The notes under the pieces were generated by a model. That model was given only the letters and a program-made list of their open reading frames with translations. It was not told the DNA's origin and searched no databases. 38,837 bases of DNA from an uncultured Lachnospiraceae bacterium. Its GTDB lineage: Bacteria; Bacillota; Clostridia; Lachnospirales; Lachnospiraceae. Of the stretch, positions 7,364-15,555 are shown one piece after another (positions within the stretch are counted from its first letter, which is position 1; each line of letters begins with the position of its first letter). Position numbers and translations under genes: made by a program. The stretch is from the NCBI GenBank assembly GCA_948794795.1, contig CAQGLR010000038.1:1-38837 (forward strand), given 5' to 3'.

Positions 7364-8275
7364 CTATTCATTTTTTCTTTTAATAATTTCTAAAACTTCT
7401 TCTTCAGTTAGCTGTAACTTTTTGGCAATTTCCATGGTTTTCATATTCATTTCATAATATGCATAAACCATACCTTCCTGCCTGCCTTCACGTCTGCCTT
7501 CACGTCTGCCTTCTAATATGCCCTCTTGTCTGCTTTCACGTCTTACTTGTTCTCTTATTTTTTCTTCTCTTTCTTTTAATACAGGTTCCATAATTTCTAA
7601 TAATGTTTTACTCATATTTTCATCACTCCTTAATTTTTCTGCCAGTCTTTTGTTTGCTTTTAAAGCTGCTTCTAATACTGAATCAGCATATTCTTTTTCA
7701 ATTTTACCATCCAGGCTGCTTATACCAGCAAGAAGGTTCTTTAAATCTTGTTCTTCAAGCCTGCCTGATAAAGCACACAGCCATTTATGTTTTTCATGGT
7801 CAAGTTCCTTTGTTACTATAATTTGTGTTGTAAATGGTATACTGCTGCCATAAAGGTAATATATTCCTTTATATGGGATTTCTATACTTACACCACATTT
7901 TTTAAGATATTTAAAAAGTTTTTCAGGTTTTGATTCACGTACATATGATACAGTGATACTTTTCATATTCCTGCTGTCAGGTTTTTCACCAGAAGCTTTG
8001 AACAGGCCTGCATATGACTGTACTTTTACAAATACATCTATACCAAGTTTATCCTTTGGGTTTTTATATTCCAGAACATTATATTTTCTAAATATTTTCC
8101 CTATTTCGTTTGCAGGTGCTATATTGCCGGTGTCCTCAATAAAAAGATCTATTTTAAGAGTTCCAGTGTTCAGTATATATTCTGGTACAAATATAAACCT
8201 GTCTATATCATGTCTCATTTCTAAATTCATAGCAGCCACATAAGGTGGATGCCATTGTATTTTCTTATCATCCAT
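7364..8275 (-). CDS. Rpn/PD-(D/E)XK nuclease-family protein
   Basis: 303-residue protein of the recombination-promoting nuclease / 'PD-(D/E)XK nuclease family transposase' type common in Lachnospiraceae. The nuclease fold is suggested by TLKIDLFIED (Asp43) followed by NVLEYKNPKDKLG (Glu69-x-Lys71). The C-terminal third is charged and helical, with a tandem EGRREGRREGRQEG stretch encoded by near-identical repeats around 7480-7525. It ends in a short helix-turn-helix-like segment (TMEIAKKLQLTEEEVLEII). AGGAAG just upstream on the minus strand supports the start. Known relatives cut DNA and stimulate RecA-independent recombination, but the role of this copy cannot be told from sequence. Confidence 0.75.
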   Translation of the reverse strand: MDDKKIQWHPPYVAAMNLEMRHDIDRFIFVPEYILNTGTLKIDLFIEDTGNIAPANEIGKIFRKYNVLEYKNPKDKLGIDVFVKVQSYAGLFKASGEKPDSRNMKSITVSYVRESKPEKLFKYLKKCGVSIEIPYKGIYYLYGSSIPFTTQIIVTKELDHEKHKWLCALSGRLEEQDLKNLLAGISSLDGKIEKEYADSVLEAALKANKRLAEKLRSDENMSKTLLEIMEPVLKEREEKIREQVRRESRQEGILEGRREGRREGRQEGMVYAYYEMNMKTMEIAKKLQLTEEEVLEIIKRKNE

Positions 8276-8610
8276 TAACTTCCTTCTTTCTGTATTATAC
8301 CAGTGTTGACGTGTTATTGCAAGTATTTGTATATATTATACCACATGTCTATAATTATGTTAATACAATTTTTTGTTATAATTTTAAAAATATATAAATT
8401 CTTTGTATTATATATCTAAGATGGTATGCCGGATTTGCCTATATTGAGTTTACCCGGATATAGACAAGTAAGGCAGACAATCAAGATAAATTTTATATAA
8501 TAAATAATTTATAAAACTATTGTAATGTCTCCAAATAACTTCTTGTAAGAACCTGGAACAAGGTATATAATGTTTACAATTCATATACAGATTAACAAGG
8601 AGGATATATT
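8276..8610 (+). other. Intergenic region upstream of hisS
   Basis: No gene seen. It separates divergent genes, so it should hold promoters for both. Besides the hisS promoter listed separately, there is a weak stem CTATAT/ATATAG (8439-8444 with 8458-8463) flanked by two CCGGAT direct copies. There is no T-box antiterminator signature (GGGTGGNACCGCG), so this synthetase does not appear to be T-box controlled. Confidence 0.5.
8543..8571 (+). promoter_or_regulatory. Sigma-A promoter for hisS
   Basis: TTGTAA (8543-8548), a 17-bp spacer and a perfect TATAAT (8566-8571) end 39 bp before the hisS start. Spacing and hexamers fit the housekeeping consensus well. Confidence 0.65.
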
Positions 8611-9849
8611 ATGAAACCAACACCGGTTAAAGGAACAAGGGATTATCTCCCCAAAGAAGTGCAGATAAGGGATTATATGCAAAGCATTATATTAGAAACA
8701 TATAAAGATGCAGGGTTTGAGCGTATCACTACACCTATTATTGAGGATGCTGTTAACCTTGATAAAAGTGATGGTGGTGAAAACCTTAACCTGGTTTTCA
8801 GGATATTAAAAAGAGGCCAGAAGCTGTCTTCTGTGCTTTCAAGAGGGGATATATTAGAAAAGGAACTGTCTGACATAGGGCTGCGTTATGACCTTACATT
8901 GCCATTATCACGTTATTATGCCAATAACAGGAATAACCTTATGTCACCATTTAAAGTAATACAGATGGACAGGGTTTACCGTGCAGAAAATCCACAGAAA
9001 GGGCGTTTGCGTGAGTTTACACAATGTGATATAGATATTATAGGCAATACCTCATGTGATGCAGAGATAGAACTTATTTTAACTACTGCCAAAGCATTAG
9101 ACAGGACAGGTATTAAGAATTATAAAGTAAAAATAAATGACAGGCGTATACTTAAAAGTATCTTTGAATATTCAGGATTTAAAGAAAAAGATTATGAAAA
9201 ACTTTCAATAATTTTTGACAAACTTGATAAAATAGGCATAGAAGGAATAAGAAAAGAACTTGCAGATGGGGATTTTAATACAGAAGCATCAGAAAAATTT
9301 ATATCAATTTTTGAAAGTGGCGGGTTAAGCCTTGACTCTGTTAAAAATATATGTAGTGAAGAATTTGTACAAAATATCCAGATAATAATGGATACAGTAA
9401 CAACAGTAACAAATGGCACAGTAGTTACAGAATTTGCACCATCATTAGTACGTGGACAAGGCTATTACACAGGCACTATATTTGAAATAGAGGCAGAAGG
9501 CTATAGTGGTGCTGTTGCAGGTGGTGGAAGATATGACAACCTTATTGGCAAGTTTTTAAATGAAGATATACCAGCTGTAGGATTTTCAATAGGTTTTGAA
9601 AGAATATTTGAGATACTTATGGAAAATAACCTTGAAATTCCCGGACAGAAGAAATTAATTGCAGTCTTTTATGACAGTGAAAATTATGCTGATGCACTTT
9701 CATATGCAGAGGAACTCAGAAAAGATTACAGAGTATCTGTAATTGTAAGGCCTAAGAAGTTTGGAAAGTTCCTTAATAAACTTGAACAGCAGGGCTTTAG
9801 TGGTTTTGCTGTCTATGGGCAGGAAGATGGTGTTAAATTGTTTTCTTAA
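8611..9849 (+). CDS. hisS: Histidine--tRNA ligase, archaeal/eukaryotic-like type
   Basis: Class II synthetase charging tRNA-His. It has the N-terminal KGTRDYLPKE, motif 2 (DRVYRAENPQKGRLREFTQ), the histidine-binding LVRGQGYYTGTIFEIE and motif 3 (AVGFSIGFERI), plus a C-terminal anticodon-binding domain (LIAVFYDSENYADALSYAEE). The DKSDGGENLN and LRYDLTLPLSRYYANN segments and the QCDIDIIG strand resemble the archaeal/eukaryotic-like subgroup. The common bacterial enzyme has the LRPEGT type of sequence here. At 412 residues it ends soon after EDGVKLFS, so the C terminus is slightly short. It may be a second HisRS copy; a standard copy elsewhere cannot be excluded. The Thg1 gene 2 kb downstream makes the tRNA-His link notable. 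Confidence 0.92.
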   Translation: MKPTPVKGTRDYLPKEVQIRDYMQSIILETYKDAGFERITTPIIEDAVNLDKSDGGENLNLVFRILKRGQKLSSVLSRGDILEKELSDIGLRYDLTLPLSRYYANNRNNLMSPFKVIQMDRVYRAENPQKGRLREFTQCDIDIIGNTSCDAEIELILTTAKALDRTGIKNYKVKINDRRILKSIFEYSGFKEKDYEKLSIIFDKLDKIGIEGIRKELADGDFNTEASEKFISIFESGGLSLDSVKNICSEEFVQNIQIIMDTVTTVTNGTVVTEFAPSLVRGQGYYTGTIFEIEAEGYSGAVAGGGRYDNLIGKFLNEDIPAVGFSIGFERIFEILMENNLEIPGQKKLIAVFYDSENYADALSYAEELRKDYRVSVIVRPKKFGKFLNKLEQQGFSGFAVYGQEDGVKLFS

Positions 9850-10015
9850 AGATAAAAAATAATAAAAACAACAACAATTTTTAAAACCAGATGTCCTATG
9901 GGAGTGTCCAGATTTTGTATTACTTCAATTTGGGTAAATACCATAACAAATCTGAAAAACTTTATATCTAAATATAATACTTTACAGATAAATTAAAGAC
10001 ATATTCTTTTTAAAG

Positions 10016-10064
10016 TACTTTCTTGTGCCAGAAAAGCTTGTACTGTTTCTGGCATATGAAAGTA
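10016..10064. terminator. Strong hairpin between hisS and the WYL gene
   Basis: Nested complementary arms TACTTTC...GAAAGTA (outer) and TGCCAGAAA...TTTCTGGCA (inner, 9 bp) lie between the convergent ends of hisS and the WYL gene. Neither strand has a clear U-run after it, so a termination role is likely only from position. It could instead protect mRNA 3' ends. Confidence 0.45.
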
Positions 10065-10104
10065 AGCATTAAAACCTTTATATATTTATCTGTCTGTTTT
10101 GATA

Positions 10105-11070
10105 TTATAAATTTCCCGTTAAACCTGCCTGTTTTTTTAAACGTTGTTTTAACTGTGCTAAAAAATATTCATTGCCTGTTACCTGCAATACTGGACCAAA
10201 AGAAAGTATTTCGATAAGCAGTTCAGTTTCCACATTTTTATTATAATAAATACAACATTCATATGTATCATTATCAATTTTTGTAGTATTCTTTTCATAA
10301 TTAGCAAACTGCAGCATAGTACGTTCAAGTGCATTGCGTTTATCTTTTATAAGCAGCCGTACAGGTTCTTTATAATATGATTCCAGTATTGCTTTATTAA
10401 TATCAGGCTGGTTTGCTTCATATTTTTCAATAAATGATATTTCAATTATATTACTAAGGTTATATAATTCAATTCTTGGAACAGGGTTTCCAGGGCATGG
10501 TGATGCCATAAGGCGGAAGCGGTCATTTTTGAGTGAATATTCAAGCCGGCATGGTAATAATTCATGTATATTAATACTGTTTTTGCCCTTATAGTTAATA
10601 CTAATCCATTGGCAGTTTTTAATGGCAGACAAAATTGTCTGGAATACATTTATATAAACAGGACTGCTAAAATCATCGTTATCTGTAAAACGGTCATAAT
10701 AATAGAAATCTTCTGGTGTCCATAATGGCTGGTAACCTGCAAAAAGTTTTTTTAGGGAATCCAGCTGTTTTTTATTAAAGAAAAGTTGGATTTTTTCATC
10801 TAAAAGTAATGCACTTATATAACACTTCTGCAATTTTGACAAAGGTATAGAAAAACCATCAGAAAGTTTTGATATAAATATTCCATTATTTTCTTCAAAA
10901 AAATCCCATTCACCAGATAGTATTTTTGGCATTATAAAAAGCGGGCTTTCTTCAAATCCATTTTCTTTAATACAACAGTTTAAATCTTTTTTGGAAAATG
11001 CACATTGTTGTGAAAGGATTTTTTTCATTACCTGGTAATAACAATTATATATATCTGAAAAAAGATTCAT
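10105..11070 (-). CDS. WYL-domain transcriptional regulator
   Basis: 321-residue protein whose C-terminal half matches the WYL ligand-sensing domain: QWISINYKGKNSINIHELLP, then LEYSLKNDRFRLMA and RIELYNLSNIIEISF. A WCX-type end follows (ETELLIEILSFGPVLQVTG). WYL proteins are bacterial regulators, often of nucleic-acid repair or defence genes, and some are thought to sense nucleic acid. The N-terminal part (1-135) has no helix-turn-helix that I can recognise with confidence. The gene is divergent from the kinase-Thg1 pair and separated from it by 431 bp with an inverted repeat, as expected for a local regulator of that pair. ATG 11070 has AAAGGAG upstream. Confidence 0.78.
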   Translation of the reverse strand: MNLFSDIYNCYYQVMKKILSQQCAFSKKDLNCCIKENGFEESPLFIMPKILSGEWDFFEENNGIFISKLSDGFSIPLSKLQKCYISALLLDEKIQLFFNKKQLDSLKKLFAGYQPLWTPEDFYYYDRFTDNDDFSSPVYINVFQTILSAIKNCQWISINYKGKNSINIHELLPCRLEYSLKNDRFRLMASPCPGNPVPRIELYNLSNIIEISFIEKYEANQPDINKAILESYYKEPVRLLIKDKRNALERTMLQFANYEKNTTKIDNDTYECCIYYNKNVETELLIEILSFGPVLQVTGNEYFLAQLKQRLKKQAGLTGNL

Positions 11071-11501
11071 AATAATTTTGTGCTCCTTTCATAATATGGT
11101 TTTCTGGATTTGGATATTTCAAAGAAACAATTTATAAATATTATATTAATGACATCTAAATCCAGTGGTTAAGAAGCAAGTCTTTTAATGGCTTACTTAA
11201 TAAGGTTAAAATAATTATACACCTGATATTATATCCAGTAAATTATAATCTGTAATAATTATTATTATAGCATACTTGCAGGGCATATGAAACTATGGTA
11301 ATATTATTAAAATATTTAAAAACCAGTATTCAGTTTTTTATGGATTATTGTAAATGTATTATAACAAGCCATGTCACAACCTGTTACACATGTGTTTGTG
11401 GACAGGCCATGTAAAAATTTATACATCATAAAATTAATAATTTTTAAACGCTTTAGTAACATATTGGAGTTTTTAGGCAGAAAGGAAAGGTTTATATTGT
11501 T
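11071..11501. promoter_or_regulatory. Divergent regulatory region with candidate operator
   Basis: 431 bp without a gene between the WYL regulator and the kinase-Thg1 pair. It holds an inverted repeat of 12-bp arms (CTGGATTTGGAT at 11104-11115 and ATCTAAATCCAG at 11154-11165, 11 of 12 complementary). The left arm sits just upstream of the WYL gene's ribosome binding site. Nearer the kinase gene is the palindrome ACACATGTGT (about 11385-11394) between CCTGT and ACAGG. These are candidate operators; no strong sigma-A promoter could be fixed for either gene. Confidence 0.45.
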
Positions 11502-11954
11502 ATGGATAAAAAAATAATAATATTTATTGGAATCCAGGCAAGTGGGAAAACCAGTTTTTATAAGCGTTTCCTGTCTGGGGAATATGAACATATAAGCCTT
11601 GATATACTGCATACAAGGAATAAAGAAAATATTGCTATAGATAAATGTTTCAGGGATGGCAGGAGTTTTGTTGTTGATAATACTAACCCTTCAGCAGAAG
11701 ACCGCAGAAAATATATTGAAAAAGCATTGGAACATGGGTATTATATAGAAGGGTATTATTTTGCTTCTGTAATAGCAGACTGTATAAACAGGAACAGGCA
11801 GCGGGAAGGAAAATCCTGTGTGCCAGATTGTGCGGTTGCTAGTACATATAATAAACTTGAAATTCCTTCGTTAAAAGAAGGTTTTCATAAACTAAATTAC
11901 GTAAAAATGGAAAATGGTGGTTTTATAATAGAAGACTGGAGTGAGGAGAAATGA
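11502..11954 (+). CDS. Polynucleotide-kinase-like P-loop kinase
   Basis: 150-residue AAA_33/PNKP-kinase-type protein. Walker A is IFIGIQASGKTS (Gly10-Lys16-Thr17), followed by an acidic ISLDIL strand. VVDNTNPSAEDRRKYI is the substrate/lid motif, and NRNRQREGKSCVPDCAV with KLEIPSLKEGFHKLNYV is the typical end of the PNKP kinase domain. Such enzymes phosphorylate 5'-OH ends of nucleic acid (or occasionally small molecules). The stop overlaps the start of the Thg1 gene (ATGA), so the two are translationally coupled. The expected logic is that the kinase supplies a 5'-phosphate on RNA that the Thg1-type polymerase then extends in the 3'-5' direction. There is no phosphatase or ligase domain. Function is inferred from family and pairing. 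Confidence 0.82.
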   Translation: MDKKIIIFIGIQASGKTSFYKRFLSGEYEHISLDILHTRNKENIAIDKCFRDGRSFVVDNTNPSAEDRRKYIEKALEHGYYIEGYYFASVIADCINRNRQREGKSCVPDCAVASTYNKLEIPSLKEGFHKLNYVKMENGGFIIEDWSEEK

Positions 11955-12709
11955 GGTTTGATGAATTTGATAAGCAGATGAGAATATATGAACAGTCACT
12001 TGACCAGGTGGTACTGCCAGACATATATATTGCAGCAAGGCTTGACGGCCGTTCATTTACAAGGCTGACCAAGGAAATATGCAAGTTTGAAGCACCTTTT
12101 GATATACGTTTCAGGGATTTAATGACAGATACAGCCTGTCATTTAATGGACTGTGGTTTCCGGATAGTGTATGCATATACAGAGAGTGATGAGATATCAC
12201 TTTTATTCCATCCAGATGAGAATGCATTTGGAAGAAAGACTAGAAAGTTAAATACAACACTTGCAGGTGAAGCAAGTGCAGTATTCAGCCTTGCTTTGGG
12301 AAAGGCAGCAACTTTTGACTGCCGTATTATACCACTTCCAAACAAAGAGAGAGTAAGGGACTATTTTGTCTGGAGACAGGAAGATGCCCATAGAAATTCA
12401 TTAAACAGTTATTGTTACTGGACACTGCGCAAAGAAGGCATGGCAAAATACCAGGCAACAGCAATGCTTGAAGGGAAAACAGTTTCTTATAAGAATGAAC
12501 TGCTTTTCCAAAGAGGAATAAATTATAATAATCTGCCTTGCTGGCAGAAGCGTGGAACTGGTATTTATTATAAGGATATTGTTAAAGAAGGATATAATCC
12601 TGTAACAAATAAAAATACAGAAACTATGCGGAGAAAGTTATATATAGATTATGAATTAAAAACAGGCAAAGAATATGGTGAGTGGGCAGAGCATTTTCTG
12701 GAATTATAG
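11951..12709 (+). CDS. thg1: tRNA(His) guanylyltransferase / Thg1-like 3'-5' RNA polymerase
   Basis: 252-residue Thg1-superfamily protein, which adds nucleotides to RNA 5' ends in the reverse direction. The metal-binding aspartates are visible in YIAARLDGRSFTRL (Asp32) and YAYTESDEISLLF (Asp80), the two carboxylates of the palm domain. FVWRQEDAHRNSLNSYCYW is the conserved segment following the palm. Eukaryotic Thg1 adds G-1 to tRNA-His. Many bacterial Thg1-like proteins repair 5'-truncated tRNAs using a template. Which of the two applies here is open, but the HisRS 2 kb upstream and the coupled kinase favour tRNA work. Thg1-family genes are patchy in bacteria, suggesting transfer. A terminator follows. 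Confidence 0.9.
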   Translation: MRFDEFDKQMRIYEQSLDQVVLPDIYIAARLDGRSFTRLTKEICKFEAPFDIRFRDLMTDTACHLMDCGFRIVYAYTESDEISLLFHPDENAFGRKTRKLNTTLAGEASAVFSLALGKAATFDCRIIPLPNKERVRDYFVWRQEDAHRNSLNSYCYWTLRKEGMAKYQATAMLEGKTVSYKNELLFQRGINYNNLPCWQKRGTGIYYKDIVKEGYNPVTNKNTETMRRKLYIDYELKTGKEYGEWAEHFLEL

Positions 12710-12777
12710 GAAAATACAGCTGGCAGTGTAAATAACCAGATATGCAGGATTAGTGGTAATAAAAGAAACATTGCATT

Positions 12778-12816
12778 AAAACCAGGAAATCTAGTTAATA
12801 AGGTTTCCTGGTTTTT
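12778..12816 (+). terminator. Rho-independent terminator after thg1
   Basis: AAAACCAGGAAA and TTTCCTGGTTTT are exact complements around a 14-nt loop, with the second arm running into a T-rich tail. It closes the kinase-Thg1 unit. Confidence 0.85.
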
Positions 12817-12925
12817 ATAATTATATAATGCCAGGGTCAAAAGTATTTTGCCACTAACTGGTGCTACAGATTGCTTGTCTGTGTTTTCCGGTTTTTAACC
12901 ACTTTATAATAAAAGGAGCTATAAT

Positions 12926-13618
12926 ATGAGGATTTTATTAGTTGAAGATGATATAGAAACCAGTGATATGTTAAAAGATTTTCTTATAACTGAGAATTTT
13001 GAAGTAGTAACTGCTTATGATGGTAAAAGTGCATGTAAGAAATTTTTAGAAGATAAATACAGCCTTGTATTACTTGATATTATGATACCTGGAATAAATG
13101 GGATTGAAGTTATGAAGATAATACGTGAAAGCAGTACAGTACCAATTATTATTATATCTGCAAAAGATTCAGATTCAGACAAGACATTAGGATTAGGTTT
13201 AGGTGCAGATGATTATATTACAAAACCATTTTCAGTTATAGAAGTGCTGGCAAGAATAAAAGCAAATATAAGAAGAAATACACAATATATACCAGATATT
13301 CCTAATAAGGAAAACATATTAAAAAAAGGAAATCTTACAATAGATACAGATACTTATTCTGTATTAAAAAATGGTAAAAAAATTGAGCTGACAGTGAAAG
13401 AGTTTGAAATATTAAAAATGTTAATCCAGAATCCACAAAAAGTTTATACTAAGAACCAGATATACTCTTCTGTATGGAATGATGTGTATGTTGGGGATGA
13501 AAATGCAGTTAATGTACATATTAGCAGGCTCAGGGGCAAAATAGAAGACAATCCACGTGATCCAAAGTATATTATTACAGTCTGGGGAATTGGATATAAA
13601 CTAGGAGATGTGGAATGA
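12926..13618 (+). CDS. OmpR-family response regulator
   Basis: 230 residues: receiver domain (acidic pocket VEDD at 7-9, phosphoacceptor Asp51 in VLLDIMIPG, Thr/Ser in IIISAKD, Lys100 in YITKPF) and a C-terminal winged helix (ELTVKEFEILKMLI, NAVNVHISRLRGKIE, IITVWGIGYKL). It overlaps the histidine kinase gene (ATGA) and precedes a BcrAB-type ABC transporter, the usual arrangement for antimicrobial-peptide sensing and resistance. It probably activates the transporter genes. AAAAGGAG lies 8 bp before the start. Confidence 0.92.
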   Translation: MRILLVEDDIETSDMLKDFLITENFEVVTAYDGKSACKKFLEDKYSLVLLDIMIPGINGIEVMKIIRESSTVPIIIISAKDSDSDKTLGLGLGADDYITKPFSVIEVLARIKANIRRNTQYIPDIPNKENILKKGNLTIDTDTYSVLKNGKKIELTVKEFEILKMLIQNPQKVYTKNQIYSSVWNDVYVGDENAVNVHISRLRGKIEDNPRDPKYIITVWGIGYKLGDVE

Positions 13619-14553
13619 GGGACAGTTTAATTATATTTTTTATGGCATGTATTATTATTTTATTATTAATTATTATCTTTTACCAGAAATTTGTTTTCAA
13701 AAATGGAATAAAGTCAGAATTAGAAAAGGTGTGCCAGAAACTTTCAGATATTTTAGAAAAAGGGACTGATGAAAAGGTTATGGTATTTACGGACAATAAA
13801 ATAATTATGGATTTAAACGGGCAGATTAACAGGCTGTTAATAGACAGGCAGAAGATAAAGACTGATTATAAAAGACAAGAAATATCTTCTAAAAAGATGC
13901 TTGCAAATATTTCACATGATATTAAAACGCCATTAACAGTTATTCTTGGTTATCTTGAGATTATACGTCTGGGAAACAAAGAAAATGAAGCATTACAAAA
14001 AGTAGAAATAAAAGCAAAACAGGTTATGGAACTTGTAAACCAGTTTTTTACATTGGCAAAGCTTGAAGCTGGAGATACAGATATAAAGATAACTAAAGTA
14101 AATATTAGTGAATCATGCAGGGAAAATGTGCTTAGCTTTTACGAAATACTGCTTCAGAAAGAATTTGAAGTGGACATATTAATTCCAGAGCAGGATTTAT
14201 TTGTATATGGTGACAGGGAATCCATAGACAGGATTTTATATAACCTGGTTTCAAATGTAATACGCTATGGAAGTGATGGCAAGTATATAGGATTTTTTAT
14301 AAGGGAAGACAGTGGTTATATATACATAGATATAGCAGATAAAGGAGCAGGAATAAATAAAGAGTTTGCAGAAAGTGTATTTGAAAGGCTTTATACAATG
14401 GAAGATTCACGTAACCGCCAGATACAGGGTAATGGACTGGGACTTACGATTGCAAAAAAACTTGCACAACAGATGGGTGGAGATATATTGTTGCAAAGCA
14501 CTCCTGGAATAAAGACCATTTTTTCAGTAAAACTTAAAAAATTTATATATTAA
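13615..14553 (+). CDS. Sensor histidine kinase
   Basis: 312 residues with one clear N-terminal membrane helix (about 4-26) and no extracytoplasmic sensor domain. It has an H-box (MLANISHDIKTPLTVILGY, phospho-acceptor His101) and HATPase motifs: N-box IDRILYNLVSNVIRYG, DKGAGI, and G2 GNGLGLTIAKKLAQQMGG. The minimal input region suggests that the signal comes through a partner, often the ABC transporter itself in Firmicute peptide-resistance modules. It is coupled to the upstream regulator gene by a 4-bp overlap. Confidence 0.92.
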   Translation: MRDSLIIFFMACIIILLLIIIFYQKFVFKNGIKSELEKVCQKLSDILEKGTDEKVMVFTDNKIIMDLNGQINRLLIDRQKIKTDYKRQEISSKKMLANISHDIKTPLTVILGYLEIIRLGNKENEALQKVEIKAKQVMELVNQFFTLAKLEAGDTDIKITKVNISESCRENVLSFYEILLQKEFEVDILIPEQDLFVYGDRESIDRILYNLVSNVIRYGSDGKYIGFFIREDSGYIYIDIADKGAGINKEFAESVFERLYTMEDSRNRQIQGNGLGLTIAKKLAQQMGGDILLQSTPGIKTIFSVKLKKFIY

Positions 14554-14582
14554 AACCAAATGAAAGAAATTTGTAAGAATTA

Positions 14583-14615
14583 TTCAAGAGTTTTGAAAAA
14601 CTAAACTGTTATAAT
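14583..14615 (+). promoter_or_regulatory. Candidate operator and promoter for the ABC genes
   Basis: A small palindrome TTCAA-5-TTGAA (14583-14597) lies just upstream of TATAAT (14610-14615), 25 bp before the ATPase start. It overlaps where a -35 would be, and no good -35 hexamer is present, so activator dependence is plausible. The upstream regulator is the obvious candidate. Evidence is sequence pattern only. Confidence 0.35.
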
Positions 14616-14640
14616 GGTTTTTAGAAAGGGGGCAGAAAAT

Positions 14641-15555
14641 ATGCCATATATATTACAAACAAACCAGCTGTCTAAAACTATTAATGGGAAACAGTTAATT
14701 AAAGATGTAAATATCCATGTTAAAAAGGGAGAAATTTACGGGTTTCTTGGACCGAACGGTGCAGGAAAAACAACAGTAATGAAAATAATTACAAATATCT
14801 GGAAACCAACTACAGGAACGGTTGAGTTATTTGGAGAAAGACTTACACCAAAATCATATGAAGTTTTAAAAAGAATTGGAAGCATTATAGAATTTCCATG
14901 TTTTTATGAACATATGAGTGGCAAAGAAAACCTCTGGCTTCATTGTGAGTATATGGGCTATTATAATCCAGACAGTGTGGATAATGCCCTTGGAATGTTA
15001 GGTTTACAGGATGCAGCAGACCAGGATGTGAAAAGTTATTCATTAGGCATGAAACAACGTTTAGGAATAGCACGTGCAATTTTATGCAGACCGGAACTTC
15101 TTATACTTGATGAACCAGTAAACGGGCTTGACCCAGCTGGAATAAAGCAGACAAGGGACCTTTTTAAAACATTGTGTACAGAATATGGTATTACTATTAT
15201 TATATCAAGCCATATACTTTCAGAAATAGAAAGCATTGCGGATACTATTGGTGTAATTAAACGTGGACATATAGTACAGGAAATTTCTATGAAAGAGATT
15301 TATGGGATGGATGCCCCATATATTGAACTCGGAACAGATGATATTAAAAAAACGTCCTATATATTGTCTGGACAGCTTGGACTGGATAATTTTAAAATTG
15401 CAAATAATAACAGTATCCGTATATATGATGGTAACATTACCACAAAAGATATATCAGCAGCGCTTGCAGAAAATAATGTAGATATTAATTTTATTGGAAA
15501 GAAGACAGAAAGCCTTGAAGACTATTTCTTAAAGCTTACAGAGGAGGGAGAATAA
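14641..15555 (+). CDS. ABC transporter ATP-binding protein, BcrA-like
   Basis: 304 residues: Walker A GPNGAGKTT (37-45), Q-loop region IIEFPCFYEHMSGKENL, signature YSLGMKQRLGIA (133-144), Walker B LLILDEPVNGLDP and H-loop SSHILSEIE. The IEFPCFYEHMSG segment and the C-terminal extension are typical of the bacitracin/lantibiotic-resistance export group (BcrA, LanF). An in-frame ATG at 14614 would add nine residues, but AAAGGGGG places the start at 14641. It overlaps the permease start by one base (TAATG). It likely powers removal of a membrane-active antibiotic. Confidence 0.9.
   Translation: MPYILQTNQLSKTINGKQLIKDVNIHVKKGEIYGFLGPNGAGKTTVMKIITNIWKPTTGTVELFGERLTPKSYEVLKRIGSIIEFPCFYEHMSGKENLWLHCEYMGYYNPDSVDNALGMLGLQDAADQDVKSYSLGMKQRLGIARAILCRPELLILDEPVNGLDPAGIKQTRDLFKTLCTEYGITIIISSHILSEIESIADTIGVIKRGHIVQEISMKEIYGMDAPYIELGTDDIKKTSYILSGQLGLDNFKIANNNSIRIYDGNITTKDISAALAENNVDINFIGKKTESLEDYFLKLTEEGE

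Noticed and set aside
7480..7525. Short tandem repeats read as a CRISPR or satellite array
   Set aside because: They encode the EGRREGRREGRQEG stretch of the Rpn-like protein and are in frame; no spacers.
8276..8610. T-box riboswitch upstream of hisS
   Set aside because: No antiterminator GGGTGGNACCGCG sequence and no terminator hairpin; a plain sigma-A promoter lies near the gene.
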